From Undaria pinnatifida (Eukaryota > Sar > Phaeophyceae > Laminariales > Alariaceae): 64,000 bases of DNA. Of this stretch, positions 11,600 through 25,300 are shown one piece after another (position 1 is the stretch's first letter; the number at the start of each line of letters is the position of its first letter). Location: contig JABAKD010000030.1 in the NCBI GenBank assembly GCA_012845835.1, positions 9,833,805 to 9,897,804 of the forward strand, given 5' to 3'. The translations under genes and the position numbers were made by a program. Under the pieces are notes generated by a model that saw nothing but the letters and a program-made list of their open reading frames with translations, did no database searches and had not been told where the DNA came from.

Positions 11600-12870
11600 C
11601 CCTGGACAATAGGTTCCAGGTCAATAGACAATCGACAGGATCCTATTCGAATAGGAGGCCTATTGTTGCTTGTGATAGGTATCGATAGGCACTTTGTAAA
11701 GCTTATTGTGGCCGGCATTAGGTATCGATTGACATCTTCATTGATCTATTGTTCGGCCAATATCGTTTTGACACGTAATATCAAAACCTATCATTGAAAC
11801 AGATAACCATCGATAGGAATTTTCAGAGCATGCCTGTTCGGGCGATATACTATGGGGACTGCGAGACGAAACCTATTTTTTCTAACGACTGGTATCGATA
11901 TACCTTTCACCAATACCATTTTTTGGGACGATAGGTATCGATAGACTTTTCACCAAACCTACTTTTTATGAAAGCAGATATATCGATAGACCTTTCACGA
12001 CCCTATTGTTTTGGACGATAGGCATCGTCAAACCTTTCACCACTGTATTGTTCAAGATGATAGGTATCGGTATGTGGGCTTTTCGCCATTTTGTTGTTTC
12101 AGTGTTGGAGAGCAAAGGTGCTCGACGACAGCCCGTCTCGGTACAATGAACTAGTAGTAACTCCATTTCGCAATTCATCATCCACGCCGCACGCCACTCC
12201 AGCCCAGCGGAGAATCCCCGAATACGGCGCTGTCTGACCTTGTTGTGTCCTGATAAGCTTAAGGTGGACGGTCTCAACATGATGATTACTATTATGTGTG
12301 TGCGATGTGAAGATCAAGCCTGCAGTGTTTCAGAGCGACCTGTTCGTGTGCCGTTCAGTTCCTTCTTACACCCTGGATAATACCTTATCGAATACGCTAT
12401 TGGGCCAACAATAGGTCGGCAATTATGAGGATCGATACCTATCGCGGGGCACAATAGTTTGGCTCCGGGGTCAATCTATAGGAATTGTGAGCAACATAGG
12501 GTTAGGGCAGTGACCACAGCGGTCTATTGTGCAACCGATATGCTCCCGAACGTATACATCGATAGGTATTTTGAGCACCAATATGATTCGAAAACGACTC
12601 CCGACAGGCTACCGTTCGATCAATACTTTTTCATCGCCACCAATCGATACTTATTGGTTAAAGCGGTATGTGTGCGATGAGATCGATCGATACCTTTTGC
12701 TGTATGTTTAGGTTGATATCAGGAATCGGAGAGTGCGGAACATGTATGTGTTTTTCCTAATAGGGTATCGATCGATGCATATTGCCCAATTTAACAGGTT
12801 CGTAAGGTATCGATCGATATCTATTGACAATCTAATAGATTTGCGAGGGTTTCCATCGATACCTACTGCT
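11600..12870. repeat. Degenerate array built on a TATCGATA core
   Basis: The motif GATAGGTATCGATAG, or parts of it in either orientation, recurs every 50-70 bases, interleaved with CCTTTCACCA and CTATTGTT boxes. The clearest stretch is 11880-12080. Copies are too diverged for a fixed period. No ORF is present. Confidence 0.65.
12698..12759 (+). repeat. Left arm of a perfect 62-bp inverted repeat
   Basis: This 62-base segment (starting TGCTGTATGTTTAGGTTGAT) is repeated without mismatch in reverse complement at 13172-13233, with 412 bases between. The pair could be termini of a small element or a hairpin-forming duplication. Confidence 0.9.
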
Positions 12871-13171
12871 TGTAAATTTGCACCCTATTGCTTAGAATAG
12901 CATACCTGTTCCGTACACTCTACGTTATGGTTTGAATGAATACCTTGGATGATAGCAGTAATATTGATATGTACCTTGATCTACTTCTTGCCTTTTGTTT
13001 CATAAAAAAAATTTGCGACAATACCTGGTGCCACGTCAATTGGCTGACATTTGCCCACAATTTCACGTTTTGAGAGGAGTTCCAGAACGTGGAAACTTTC
13101 GGGCCGATGCGCAATCTTCACACCAATAGTTGCAGTACATAAAAGCACGCGATGTACACATCCGCTGCAAC

Positions 13172-13233
13172 TAGGAAAAACACATACATGTTCCGCACTC
13201 TCCGATTCCTGATATCAACCTAAACATACAGCA
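13172..13233 (-). repeat. Right arm of the 62-bp inverted repeat
   Basis: Exact reverse complement of 12698-12759. It ends 13 bases from the TAG of the candidate terminal exon at 13246-13371, so it would lie in that gene's 3' UTR. Confidence 0.9.
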
Positions 13234-13245
13234 GTGCTACAAGCG

Positions 13246-13371
13246 CTAGCCGACGATGAGCCGGGGCGATAAGAACCGCTTTTCCGCAATCACAACGGCG
13301 CACCGAACTCGGGGTGGAGCATCGGGAGGCCGCTGAGCGAACACCAAGGCCAAAACCAACTCATCGAGCGC
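13246..13371 (-). CDS. Candidate terminal exon
   Basis: After TGTTGGCAG the phase-0 frame reads ALDELVLALVFAQRPPDAPP then RVRCAVVIAEKRFLSPRLIV G and TAG, with strongly GC-biased third positions. The donor at 13566 is phase 1, which would give a stop after three residues, so either an exon or splice site is missed or this is 3' UTR. Confidence 0.35.
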   Translation of the reverse strand, partial: ALDELVLALVFAQRPPDAPPRVRCAVVIAEKRFLSPRLIVG

Positions 13372-16300
13372 CTGCCAACACACGAATCAACGACACCCGA
13401 ACGTGTTCGATCCTTCGATATTAACCCTTTCCCTACTGAACCAAATGATCCCGCACCGATTCCACTTAGTTTCCACCCCCGAAACCGTGGGTACAGCTCT
13501 AAAGAGGTTAAGAAAACTAACTGCCCACACAAAAAATCGACCATGTAGAGGTCGACGTAGTCTCACCGTCGTCAAGCTCCCCCCCTTCTGTGCACGCCTC
13601 CTCCGCCATCTCTAACGGGGACCACAACTTCCCCCCACGTGCCGCCGCCGCCCGCGTGACCCCGCCCACCAGCTTCTGAGACGCCCCGCACATGAGCAAC
13701 ACCCTCGCCACATCCGGACGGTTGAACAGGGCGACCAGGTGGAGGGGCGAGAGGAGACGAGAGTCTACTCCGTTCGCGTCTGCTCCGCCCACTCCCTGAA
13801 ACAAACAACAGGAATAGCAAAAAAAAGGAGCGATTTGTAGTTATTCCCCGGTTGGGTAGTAGGCATGTCGGTTGGTGGGTGGGTAGGTGGGTGGGTGTGA
13901 CCGGTGGGACGGGGGGTAGATGGGTGAGTGGGACGGTGGGTGGGTGGGAGCGGTGGGACGGGGGGTAGGTGGGTGATTGGGACGGTGGGTGGGTGGGTGG
14001 GTGAGTGGGTTGCTTTCGTCTCCACACAAAACGAAGCGTGGGTGATGGTGAGTTGCTGCGGTGCCAGGAAGAGCTGCCGATACCTCTTTTCGTTGTATAC
14101 CAGGTGCACGCGACGGGTGCGCCGGCCCTGGCAATTACGTACTGTGTACGGGTCACACGCATCCGCTTCAGTCATGGCCGCATGCGTCGCAACGCCATTA
14201 TCCACCGCCATTATCCAATGTAACCACTGGCAGCAGTCACACTCAAGGCTCTGTGGTAGAACGGAGCAAAGCGGGGGGAACAAAACAAGCGCGCCTCGAA
14301 CCTCCGTCAGAGGCACTCAATGCACCCAGGTGATAAACTAGCCCCCCCCCAAAAAACGCCTACTAAATAGAACATTGCCAGATACACACCAGCAGAAAGG
14401 CGGCGGCCTTGGAGTGTCCTCCGTTGGTGATCACAAAGCGCAGGGACTCGCTGGCCAGGAGATGTCGCTCGTGATCGCTGCCTGCCACGAGACAGCTTTT
14501 CATCCAGCAACTTCGCAGGCAGCCCCAACCTATTGACCGGGTGACCGCAAGCAGAGCGTCCTGAGGAAGCGCGAGGCGAGGGCAACGGCGAATTGCAAGC
14601 CAGGGCAGGGTCAGGAAAAACGCACAGACGGCTCGCTATTCGACCAAAACGCAAAATTTCAGTGTTTGAAAGCACGGCTCAAGCGGAACGGGAACGGGAC
14701 CCCCCCAGCGGAGCACCGTACCATACATACGCAGGAGTCCCTGGGCGACTGCGCGCTGAAGGCACCATGGGAATCACATCCGCCCATTCAAACACAAAAC
14801 ACAAAACACGTAACACACGCATCCGCATGCATCGCACACGGTTATCTTGTATTTGTTCGGTCTGTAAGTATCTGTCGAATGGCGTAAAACATGCCGGTTG
14901 AAGTTTAAGATACGATTACCGCCCACACTGAGTTTTCTCTGGTGCTCCTGTTCAGCCGGGCGTAATTTACCTGCAGCTCGGAGTTTTGAACCAGGAGGCC
15001 GTTCTTGGCTTCCTCTCTTAGCTCCACCAGTCCCATCGTTTGACAGTGTCTAGAGCGGAGCACGAGGAGATAGTCCGGCCCCGTGGACCAGCCCAGGTGC
15101 CTGTCAGCCCCTGCCCTCGATCGTTTTACCTCCGCCGCTTTCCCTCCACCGTCGCTCAAGGCTCGCACAAGCACCTTCCACGAGGGGACGATCAACCAAA
15201 AACCACGATAAAACGGCACAAAGTTAATATTATCGACTACGTATGCATCAGATATGGAGAAGTATTTGCCGTATATTTCCCACGGCGGCGTTGTTTTTTA
15301 TTGTTTTTTTTTCCTTTTTGTTCTTCTTCGCTTGATCTATTTTTTTGGCACTATTTATTCATCTTTCTCCCTCCCCTAGACGTAACTAAGCCCCAGGGTC
15401 ACTATAAGCAGGTTCTTCTTCCCCCCCCCCACTCCGGTACGTGCCTTCGTTTTTATCGCCAGAAAAAATCAGCACGTTCTTCCCTCGTAGACTCGTGTAG
15501 AACTGCTGCGACATTAACCCTTTTAAACCGCTGTGTAAAAGTGTCCTAGTCATTTTTCAAGTAGTAGTTAGTGCCCGACAAACGTTGGTGCACTTAAAAA
15601 AAGGTGCCAAGGATAGCCTCGGGGTTAGCCAACTCAAGATTGTCCTTCAAATCGATTCAATGTGTAAAAAAAAACATCCACCTGTCCAAGTCCTCAACGA
15701 GCGCAACAACAAACGGTAAGATACGTGTCCGACACATCATACGTACTTTGTTTTCCTCCGCGACTGTCTATATGTACCCCGGGCCCATTCATGCCCAACA
15801 GCTCAAGTCCCAAATATCCAGTCCCGAACCACAGCGATAACAAAAAATACAACCCCCTTTCACCACGGCCCAACACACCCCGCCCTTGTTCATGCCCAGC
15901 AACTCCTCAGCTCCTGTCCCAAGCCATAACCTCAAATCACATCCCTACCCACCTCTTCCGCATCCGCCGCTACAGCCCTCGAGCGGAACTCCTTGAGGAG
16001 GCCTTCCTGGTCTAGGGTGAGCAGTTCGTCTTCCATCCCCCCGAGGAGCGACACGCACATGCGGAGCACCGGGTTGCGGGCTCCCGCCAGGAAGAGGTCA
16101 AGGGCGACTAGAGATATCAGCGGCTGGGCGGCGAGGCCGAAGAGGGTCGTGATCCACTCCAGCGCGTAGAGCGGCGGGGGGTAGTGTTCCGCCTGGATTG
16201 ACAACAAAAACGCGTTTGAGTGTTAAGTTTGTCTTGTTTGTTACTTTGTTACTTTGTTGTTTCACTCTGCTCTTTTGTTTGGTTGCTTGTTTGCTGTGTG

Positions 16301-19300
16301 TGTTTCTTCGCTTGTTTGCGTGTTTGTTTCTCCGTTCGTTTGCGTGTTCGTCCGTTCGTCCATCCGTTCGGTTGTCTGTTCGTTTGTTTCTAGAATATTA
16401 CATATACCAGGTACACGTGCATTGTTTTTTGCCCTCGACACGCAACACAGCACGGTGGCGGGAGAGGACGAATGCGGGGATAATACCTGTAGACCAGAGG
16501 TGGGCCTTGCTGTATTGTGTTTAGAGCGTCGCTCCACCACTCCGAGTGTTACTACAAATAGTATGTAGCGGCTGGAGCGGAAACTCACGGCTTTGCGTTG
16601 CACAAATTTCGACGCGTTCAAACGCAAACAAACAACGAAAGCGACGGCCTCTTGAACTGCTGTTTTGGGAATCGCATCACCTGGGATCCCCGCATAGAGC
16701 GCGCTCACTCCTCCCTTTGTCGTCACTGCCGTGCTACAACTGTGCCTTACGTAACGGCACTGGCTCTTCCGCCAGTTACCCCTTGTGCAAGCTGCAGATC
16801 AAACAGCCTACGCAAGGCACAGAGCAAACCCCTTGTGCAGCAATGTGCAAACCAAACGTGACACACGTTCCCCGTGCGATACCATATACCAGGTATACCT
16901 CAAAGTGCGCGGCCAGCTTGGGTAGCCTCAATCGAAGTTGCTCTTCGAACTTGTCCATGTATCCTGCCAGCATCGGCACCTTACAGGCGGCAAATGCCCC
17001 CGAGAGGACACGCAACGACGGCAACGGTGCAGAGACACGGAGGATACCGTGCAAAAAAAACAGATCAAGCCGTGTTCGATGTCCGGTGACCGGTGGTCCG
17101 TCGCTCAGCAGAAGCGGCTACCATGTTTCAAGGCGCTGCGTCCCCAGGCAATAACCGACCGCAACAAGAGAGCAGACTCCAGAAAACAGCTTTTCCTTCG
17201 ATCCTGAAAACAAATCACAACACACTGCTGTACAGAAGAAGCCCTAAACGAGCAAAATACCTGGCCCCTCTTCAGGTAAGAACGCGCCTCCTCAGGATGC
17301 AAGCACGGGCAAAACCACCAGAAAACCACGACGTTCAAGCCCACGATACGCCAGGATAATCAAGGCAACAAATCCAGATGTATCAGCATAAATCAAGATA
17401 CACCAGGATACATGACCAATCAGTCGGCCACTCGGAGCTCGGACTCACCTCTTTACGGTAAATCCCGTGAAGATGGCCCTGCCTGAGTAGGTACAGGAAC
17501 AAGCAGAACGTTTCCCTCTCGGGCAGCCCCGCCTTCATCATCACGTCTACCACATAGTTCTGACCCTGTCGCGGTTTGGCAGGTTCGAACATTGTACAAT
17601 CATTTTGGTCAGTTGAGTTTAAATCTTATCGGCTTGGAACAAGCCAGTCGACAAGGATCTCGGGGGGCATCGATCTCCCATGATTCTTAGACATTGAGCG
17701 GCGAAAAGAGAGGGAGCGAGGGGTAGGGCGTACTCAATTCAAGAGGGGAGGGGAGGGGGGGGGGGGAGAAGAAGAAAGAGACAGAGAGAGAGTTCCCGAG
17801 GAGTGCGGTTTTTTGGTTCGAGGGCTGCCAGCCGCCAGCTAATAATCGCCCCGACGCCGTGCGAGGCTGTTGTCGACGCGCCTGTAGCGATGTATCAGTA
17901 TGACGCAACTAAATGACGCATACATCCCATATGCGGCTGATCGAGCCCAGCAACACTCCTGGCGCCGGCGTTGGCGCCGCTGGCCACCCGGCGGTACGTG
18001 GGCGCCGCAAGTCTGTCTTTCGCCACACCAGCGACAGGAGTGCCGATGCCGTGGGGGCAGCACCACGATTACTTACCACAGGCACTACAAGTGGACAACT
18101 ACAGCCGGAAAGCGCCTCCCCATATCTAACGCGGCCGCCCCTACCGTACGACACACGCATGGTTAGCTGGGGTCGGGAACAGGTAGAGCTTACCCAAAAA
18201 ATATAACAAATATGAGACTGCAGAAGCACACAAAAAAGGTACCCAGCATCGGCAGGCGTCAGCACCCTTACATGCCACAAGCACGCCACGCCCGGTGCAC
18301 CGAGGTGCTCTACACTTTTATGATAAGATACTGGTATACCGAAGGGTCAGGGGCCTCGGGTATACAAGCCGCCGCAGAACCTTCACCCTCCACGCGTTTG
18401 CTGTTAACATTGATAAGCCGTCATGGTGGCACCTGACAGTAGCCCATGTCGTCCACATGCGCGAGGGCGTTCAGGACGCGGTTGATTGACCCCGCGAAAT
18501 CGCCCCGCTGATCCTGCGAGAAATCTAGCAGCAATCCTGTAATCGACCGCACCGTCCGCAGGATGTCTCTGATGCGCGAGACACAAGACGAGACGACGCG
18601 CGAGGTTTCACGAATCAGCTTTGCCAGCTTTTGAGCTGTTTTCTCTTTCAGGGTTTAGGGTAGCTAGTCTAGCGAAAACGAGGACATATTGCTGTATGTA
18701 GAATCGATGATTTCTACCCAACGTCATCGGCAAAACACCCAGTGATCATCCCCATTCTTCATCCGTGCGAGATACAAAATACAAATTATGTGGTCACAGA
18801 CTGTAAACAGACAAGCCAAAACAAATAATCGCACACGAAAAGAGGAAAGCAAATGGCATGTCAGTGCACCGGGTACGAATATCACATATACACAGCAGCT
18901 ATAGACAACCCGAAAAAGAAACTACAGAGTAGAAACATACGTCGTAGAAAAATAAATAAAACAAGAACATGTAGTCTGTATTTGCTCGTATACTCTAAAA
19001 ATTGAAAAACGCCAGCTGTGAGTACGACCGATTGAATGGATGAAACCCAACTTTGCAAGCTGCGTGGTACATTAGATCTGTGTTTGATATGGAGTTCGTG
19101 AAATAAACCTGGTTGTTATTACACAGCTTCACAATTTTTACGGAAGGTCTTTATAAAAATAAAAATACACTCCAGCTGTGAGATCGAAGATTTTCTCGAA
19201 ACTAATCTTTGCAAGCTGTGTGTGATAGTCCGATCGCGCATATTACGGGTTGTGTGTTCTCACTAAGGATATAGGTCGGCGACTCCCCTTGGAACTGCAG

Positions 19301-22300
19301 TGTAGCTATCAGGGTCAACAGGGTGATGTTAGTCAGTCTGTGCGCGAAAACTATAAAACCCGTGTTTGAAGGGGACAAAATCTGACAGCTGTGGAAGGAA
19401 AAGCATCAGCTTATCGAGTGTATATTGTAAGTCGTATCAGCGGTGAGGGGAGGGCGGAGTTGTTAAGGGCGTGGGGGCATGGGTTTGAACAAGAGGGAGC
19501 GGGGGGGGGGGACGGGCGGGGCAACTTAACCTGTGCGTGGAAACTATAAATCCTGTAAGGGGAGAGATCTGACGGTTTTGGAAGGAATGCACCAGTTTAT
19601 CATGTACATCCTGTAAGTCGTACAACCAGTGAAAAGAGGGCGGAGTGTTCGAGGAGGTGGCGGGGGGGGGGGGGGGGGGGGCGGGGTTGATTGGAGCAGC
19701 GGCATGGGTGGCCCTAGAAAGATAATGAGGTGATTTCGATGTTAGGTTGGGCGCTTGAGCAAGAGGGAGCGGGGAAAAAAAAAGAGGTATATTTGTTGAC
19801 CGATTCTCCTTGTTGATCTTCCGTAGCGCGGCGGATTCGGTTGGGGTAAGGAGTGACGGCCGCCCACTACGACGTTTGTTTGAGAGGTCGAGCTCCCCGG
19901 TTTCCTCGATCTGGGCTTCGCACTCGGCCCAATGTTATCTGGGGTACGCAGAACCAACACCGTACCGCTCCGCCATGGGGCCCGAAACGCCTTCAGGCAT
20001 CCGACTTTTACCGGTGGGAAGGGACAGCGACAGCGCTATCTCCACCGCCATGGCGTAACGGCGGCCTACTGGTAGTTCCGCGCCCCGTTCACTCCGTGGG
20101 GGTGTCTGGATGTCATTTTCCATCGTTGTGGGGCGGTTGCGGTGGACAGGGGGGGTTCAAACCCCAACATTCTCGAAATATTCCCATTTGTTACACGCGA
20201 ATTCTCCGAAAGTAAGAGTCCGATTTTTTTTTTTTTTTCAATGGCCATCTACGTATCTAGCGCTTTCCAGCGAACCTAACCATAACGTCATGGGCACGTC
20301 CATCGGCGAGATACGCTCTGACATCCATAACGTAGTTTACATTTGGGACAAAGGAAGTATATATCATACATGGAAGAAGGCTCCCGGAATGGGACATAAA
20401 CAGACACAATGCAGAAAGGCGCAATGAGCCAGGAAGAAACAAATGAACCCTCCATTTTATGCATGCTCCCTCTCCCATGTGCCGCGTAGGCTTTGGACGA
20501 TGTTCGCCACTATCAACGCGAATAACAAAGGAAAGGAGAGGCAGCGAAAGAATGAAAGAAAGAAAAGAAAGAAAAAATAAGGCAAATACATACAAAACTT
20601 ATCGTAAACTAGAGGGGAAGCACGAGCAGCACAGTTTTCCGGCTCTGTCCTACCTAGGCGAGGCTGAACGCCAGAGACACGGTCTGCCACCTCCTTCCTA
20701 TTCCCGTCGACAGCGGCCTCGGATTTCAGTGCTACCGCTGTCGCCCCTCCACAGAAAAATGAAGGCAAAAATAACAAAAAAACAAGCCGAACAGTAAAAT
20801 AAAATATACTACGAATCGATTTATCTCGCAATCAAATTCGAATTCGGGGGCGGCAAACAGATAGCACAGGCTCCATAGGTTAGTCACATTGGTGCCTTGC
20901 TACTTAATACACGATCTGCCAGTTTTTTTCCCGCTTTTATGGACAGAGGCATCAGTCTGCTGCCCCCCCCCGCCTCCCTCGCCCTTCTTATTGGTGCCCT
21001 CGTTTGCATGCCGTAACCAGCTCTTTTCCATCTTGGCCCTGTGCCATCTCGCCATGAAACTATCCGCCGCTTTGACCATCCCCCGGTACCACTTGCCAGC
21101 CTGTTTAGCCGCCGTGGGCCACAGCACCGACTGTACCCCGAACAACAAAGGGGAGGTGTCCGTCGATCCCTCTTTGGCTCTAAACACCGCGACGTCATCT
21201 ACCAAGCTAGGGCCCACGTCTTCCTGGCCGACCCGGTTCCGGGTTCTCCCCACCGGCCATCATCCCGAGCATCATCCGCTGGGTTAGTTGGTAAGGTTTT
21301 GCCCGCTATACGGTCCCCGTAAAAAGGAGACGCCCTCTGCGAATAATCCTCCAAACGCTTTCGCATTGTGCTTTATTGAGGCCCTTGGCATACGACATGC
21401 GGTTGTCGGTGCGTCGTCGGTGATGGACTCCAGGTATCCGAAGGAGGAGCTTGCGGCGATCTACAGCAAAGTGCCCCACGCCGAGAGTCCACGTCACACA
21501 CCCATACAGCAGCGTCTCCATCACCTCGGACTTGAGCATGGACACCTTCAGCGCGAACGAAGCGGTCTCCAGATCGTGCAGCTCCAGCTTGAACCGATCA
21601 AAGCATGCCCACCCGAGTCGGACCCGTCGTTTGGTGTCTGCCATAGTGTTGGCGGCCTCGTTGATAAGGCCACCCAGGTAAAAAAAACTTGCACTTTCTG
21701 TTTATACCTCCGGCCTGCTGCTTCGACGACGAGCGGCGAGGTAAGGGGTGTCTGGTTCGGTGTCCGCAGCAGCATGATTTCCGTTTTCTTCTCCCACACC
21801 GTGAGACCTGCTGCTTCGAAGACGTTCATAACCACCGTTATTGTTGCAAGGCCTTCCGCTGACTTGGAGCCATGCCTGCATCGTCGGCGTAAACTTTACC
21901 AAAGACTTCGTACATGATCTAATGGCTCAGCGTCCTTCCCCCTCTACCCTGCCGTCATCCAAGTGAACCACATCCCTTAGAATGTGTCATTGAAGCCTAC
22001 TACAGTAGCACGGCGTGTATCGCGTGAATCGCGGCAAAGAAAACATCGAAAAGAAGGGGCGAGAGCATGCATCCTTGCCACAACCCTTGGGTGGTGTCGA
22101 GCCATTTCGAGTACTTACCGCCATCAGTGCGCATTGGGAGCTTGCACGCCATCGTGGGACTGGCGGATAAGGTTTAGCATTTTCTCTGGGACAACAAAAA
22201 GCGAGCACCACCCACAACAGTTCTCGGACGACGGAATCATACTTCCTCTGTCCCACATGTTTACGTGGTTATGGGCGTTTGATGGTTTGGGTATAACGTG

Positions 22301-25300
22301 GTTGACGATTGAACTGTAGTTGGATTCATTAGAACGCCGAAAGGCAGAGGAAACTGATGAAAAAAAGAAGAAACGGAGCTGGTTTTCAGTACCTGTAAAA
22401 AACACACCATTTTGGCACTTTTTTTGTGGTTTTCCATGAGATTTTTTGTGAGATTTTTTCAGAATTCGTGATAACCGCCCCAAACCTAGCCCAAAGACAT
22501 CACAATAGAATGACTTGCCTCCAAGAAAAGATGTCGGTCGGCAGACTTTTGGCCCCTGGTCCGACTGTCAAGCAGCAAATCCCTCGACAGACAGCCTCGA
22601 CAGTAGAAAACCAGGGGATGTTTCAGTAACATCCCCTATTTTGGAAAAATGCCAGACGATTTCAATGAAACCATCCGTTTTTCCCTCTCAGGCAGCTCAG
22701 CAAACCCCTCGACAGACAGCCTCGACAGTAGAAAAACAGGGGATGTTTCAGTAACACCCCCTATTTTGAAAAAACGCCTGAAAATTTCACTGAAACCATC
22801 GGGTTTTTTTTTCTCTCAGACAGCTGCTCGCATGCCTTATGCAATGCCCGGGACGATGACTGTGCGTTGCGTTGCGCGTCGTGCTCTGTCACTCTGCTTC
22901 TGCTGTAATTGCTGTAAAGTTACACGCTTGAGGGGTTCCCACATAAAAATGGAGGCGTTATCCCAACCGAGGATAGGGGATGGTTTGTCGATACAGCCCA
23001 AAACCCCCCCGACAGACAGCCTCGACAGCACAGCTCGCTGTCGACCGACATCTTTGCCTCCAAGTACCCCCCCAACTCGCCGAAAGGGCGACGAACTACT
23101 GCTGGGCCTCCGTTAGGCAATTGCGGTGGAGGACCCCGGCGAGGACGATTACTTATTTATTTTTTCATTTATTTATTCTTCTCAACACTTTCGTCGCCCC
23201 TGGAAAAGGGGCGAAATACCACCAGCCTGGGGCCAACTGACTTTTGTGCGGCCGTTCGGCCGCATGGTTCAACAGTGAGCTGCAAAAACAAACATTCATT
23301 CATCCAAAAAAAACGCCGAAGAAATCGAGCAAAACGTCAAAAATCAGATCGGACACCGTAAAGGACCCGCACAAACATAACCACGTATGATACCTGGTGG
23401 ACTTTTGGGACAGGAAGTACTTTCTGGAGGTCGACAAAGCACATGTACCAAATGCACAGGGGGTTTCCTAGCTCGTCCGAGTTCTTGCAGTTGGCGCACG
23501 ACAGACAACATGTCGACTGTTGATCGTGCCCGGCGAACGTCGCACTGTTCCTCGGGGAGTATTCCTGCATCCTCGCGGTAGTTGCTTAGGCGGGATGCTA
23601 CGATTTTCTACAGCATTTCGCATGGGCAACAAGCGAAACCCCCCTGCAGTTGCTGCAATCAGAACAATCCTTTTTCGGTGAAGGACCTTGATGGTCGCAT
23701 CTTTCCATTGCCGGGGGACTTCTCCCGTTCTCCAAACGTTGACAAGCATGTTGTGAAAACATCGGAGGAATACGGGGTTGTCCAGTGTTCCTTTCCATAC
23801 GTGACGTAACATTGAAGGAGCACTGGCATCTGATGTAGTATCATGCCATTTTTTTTTTTTTCGCTCATTCCTTTTATGATAAAAATAAAAATACACTCCA
23901 GCTGCGAGATCAAAGTCGAAACTCATCTTTGCAAGCTGTTATTATTTTTGTCTTCGCACCATTCGTTTCTCCTTCTTCCTCCCTAGTAGACGTAACTCAG
24001 ATCCGGGGTCACTACGACAGCAGTACGCAGGTTCTTTCCCCCCCTCCCAACTACGGTACGCGCCTTCAGTTTTATCCCTGGAAGATTCCAGCTATTTCTT
24101 CCCTCGTCGACTCGCATCGAATTGTGCCTACCCACGCTTCTAAGCGCTCTCAGCAGTTCATTTCATTTACCTATATATTTACATATTTCATAAACTAAAA
24201 AACCCGATCCACGTGGGATTTGAACCCCAGACGAACCGTACTACGTGCAGAAGTAGTACCATTCAAGCGTGACCAACATTATTAAATAATAGACCACATC
24301 GGCGACCGGCTATACCAGCAACGCTATTAATAACAATACGGAGCCGATACATAGCTATGGGATCACCAATAAAAAAAGTTGCGCCTGTTCTTGTGTTCGT
24401 GTAGGCAGGAGACACGAGACACGAGGCACCGCATGCCGGGAAGGAGCGCGGCACAGTAGGGCGTGCGTCAATTCGGATTAGCAGCCTACTGCCAGCTACA
24501 CCATAGCGCGTTCGACGTCGCTCGTGCGGAGAAGTATTAGCAATGTTTTACGAAAGAACAGCAGCGACCCCGTCCCCGGCCTCCCATGCAAATAGAAAAT
24601 GGCATACGAAACATTTAATATTAGCATTTGTTCATCAGCGCGGAGGGTCATGTTCATTGTCAATCGCTGCATCATATCTGGTACATCATATTGGCAAGCT
24701 ACTAGCTACTGGTAGGGGTGCTCGACACAAACGAGGCATTCGCCATTCGCAATTGATTATTCGCACCGGTTGATCTCCTCCTCGGCGTCGGCCGCGTCTC
24801 CTCGCAGAACCACGTACAGCGCGCGGTAGCTCGCCAAGACAGCCGGCGGAACCCTCTGCATCCAGGTTACCCCGGCGCAAAGGTCTTTTAGGGCCTTTGC
24901 ATCGCACGGGGCCAAGCGGGTGCCTTTCTCAGCAAGCTGCACCCCCGCCCGGTACAACACGTACCCACAAGCACACACACAGGCGGGGCAATTCGAATGG
25001 TAGAATTAGCGACCGCAATATGGCATGGAAGAATATTTGCAGCAAGAAATTAAGGAGAGAACAGGCGACGGGGTGCGTTAACGGGGGAAGGGAAGCGGGC
25101 GAGAGGCAAGGAGTTCGTAAGCATCCGCAATCTCAGAGCAGTTGCAGTTGCGAAGTAGAAGTACTACTCGTACAGCAACAATTTGCTAAACTGCCTGCAT
25201 GGTAAAATCGTATGCAGTCGTTGCTCTACTTCTGCTGCCTACGATGTACGTGGTTTGTAGACAGCTACCAGATTGTTTTTCCACCTCTACGGAGCGCCAT

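Noticed and set aside
24200-24312. Functional tRNA gene
   Set aside because: The B-box is good but the arms do not fold into a full cloverleaf, and the sequence continues into the shared SINE body.
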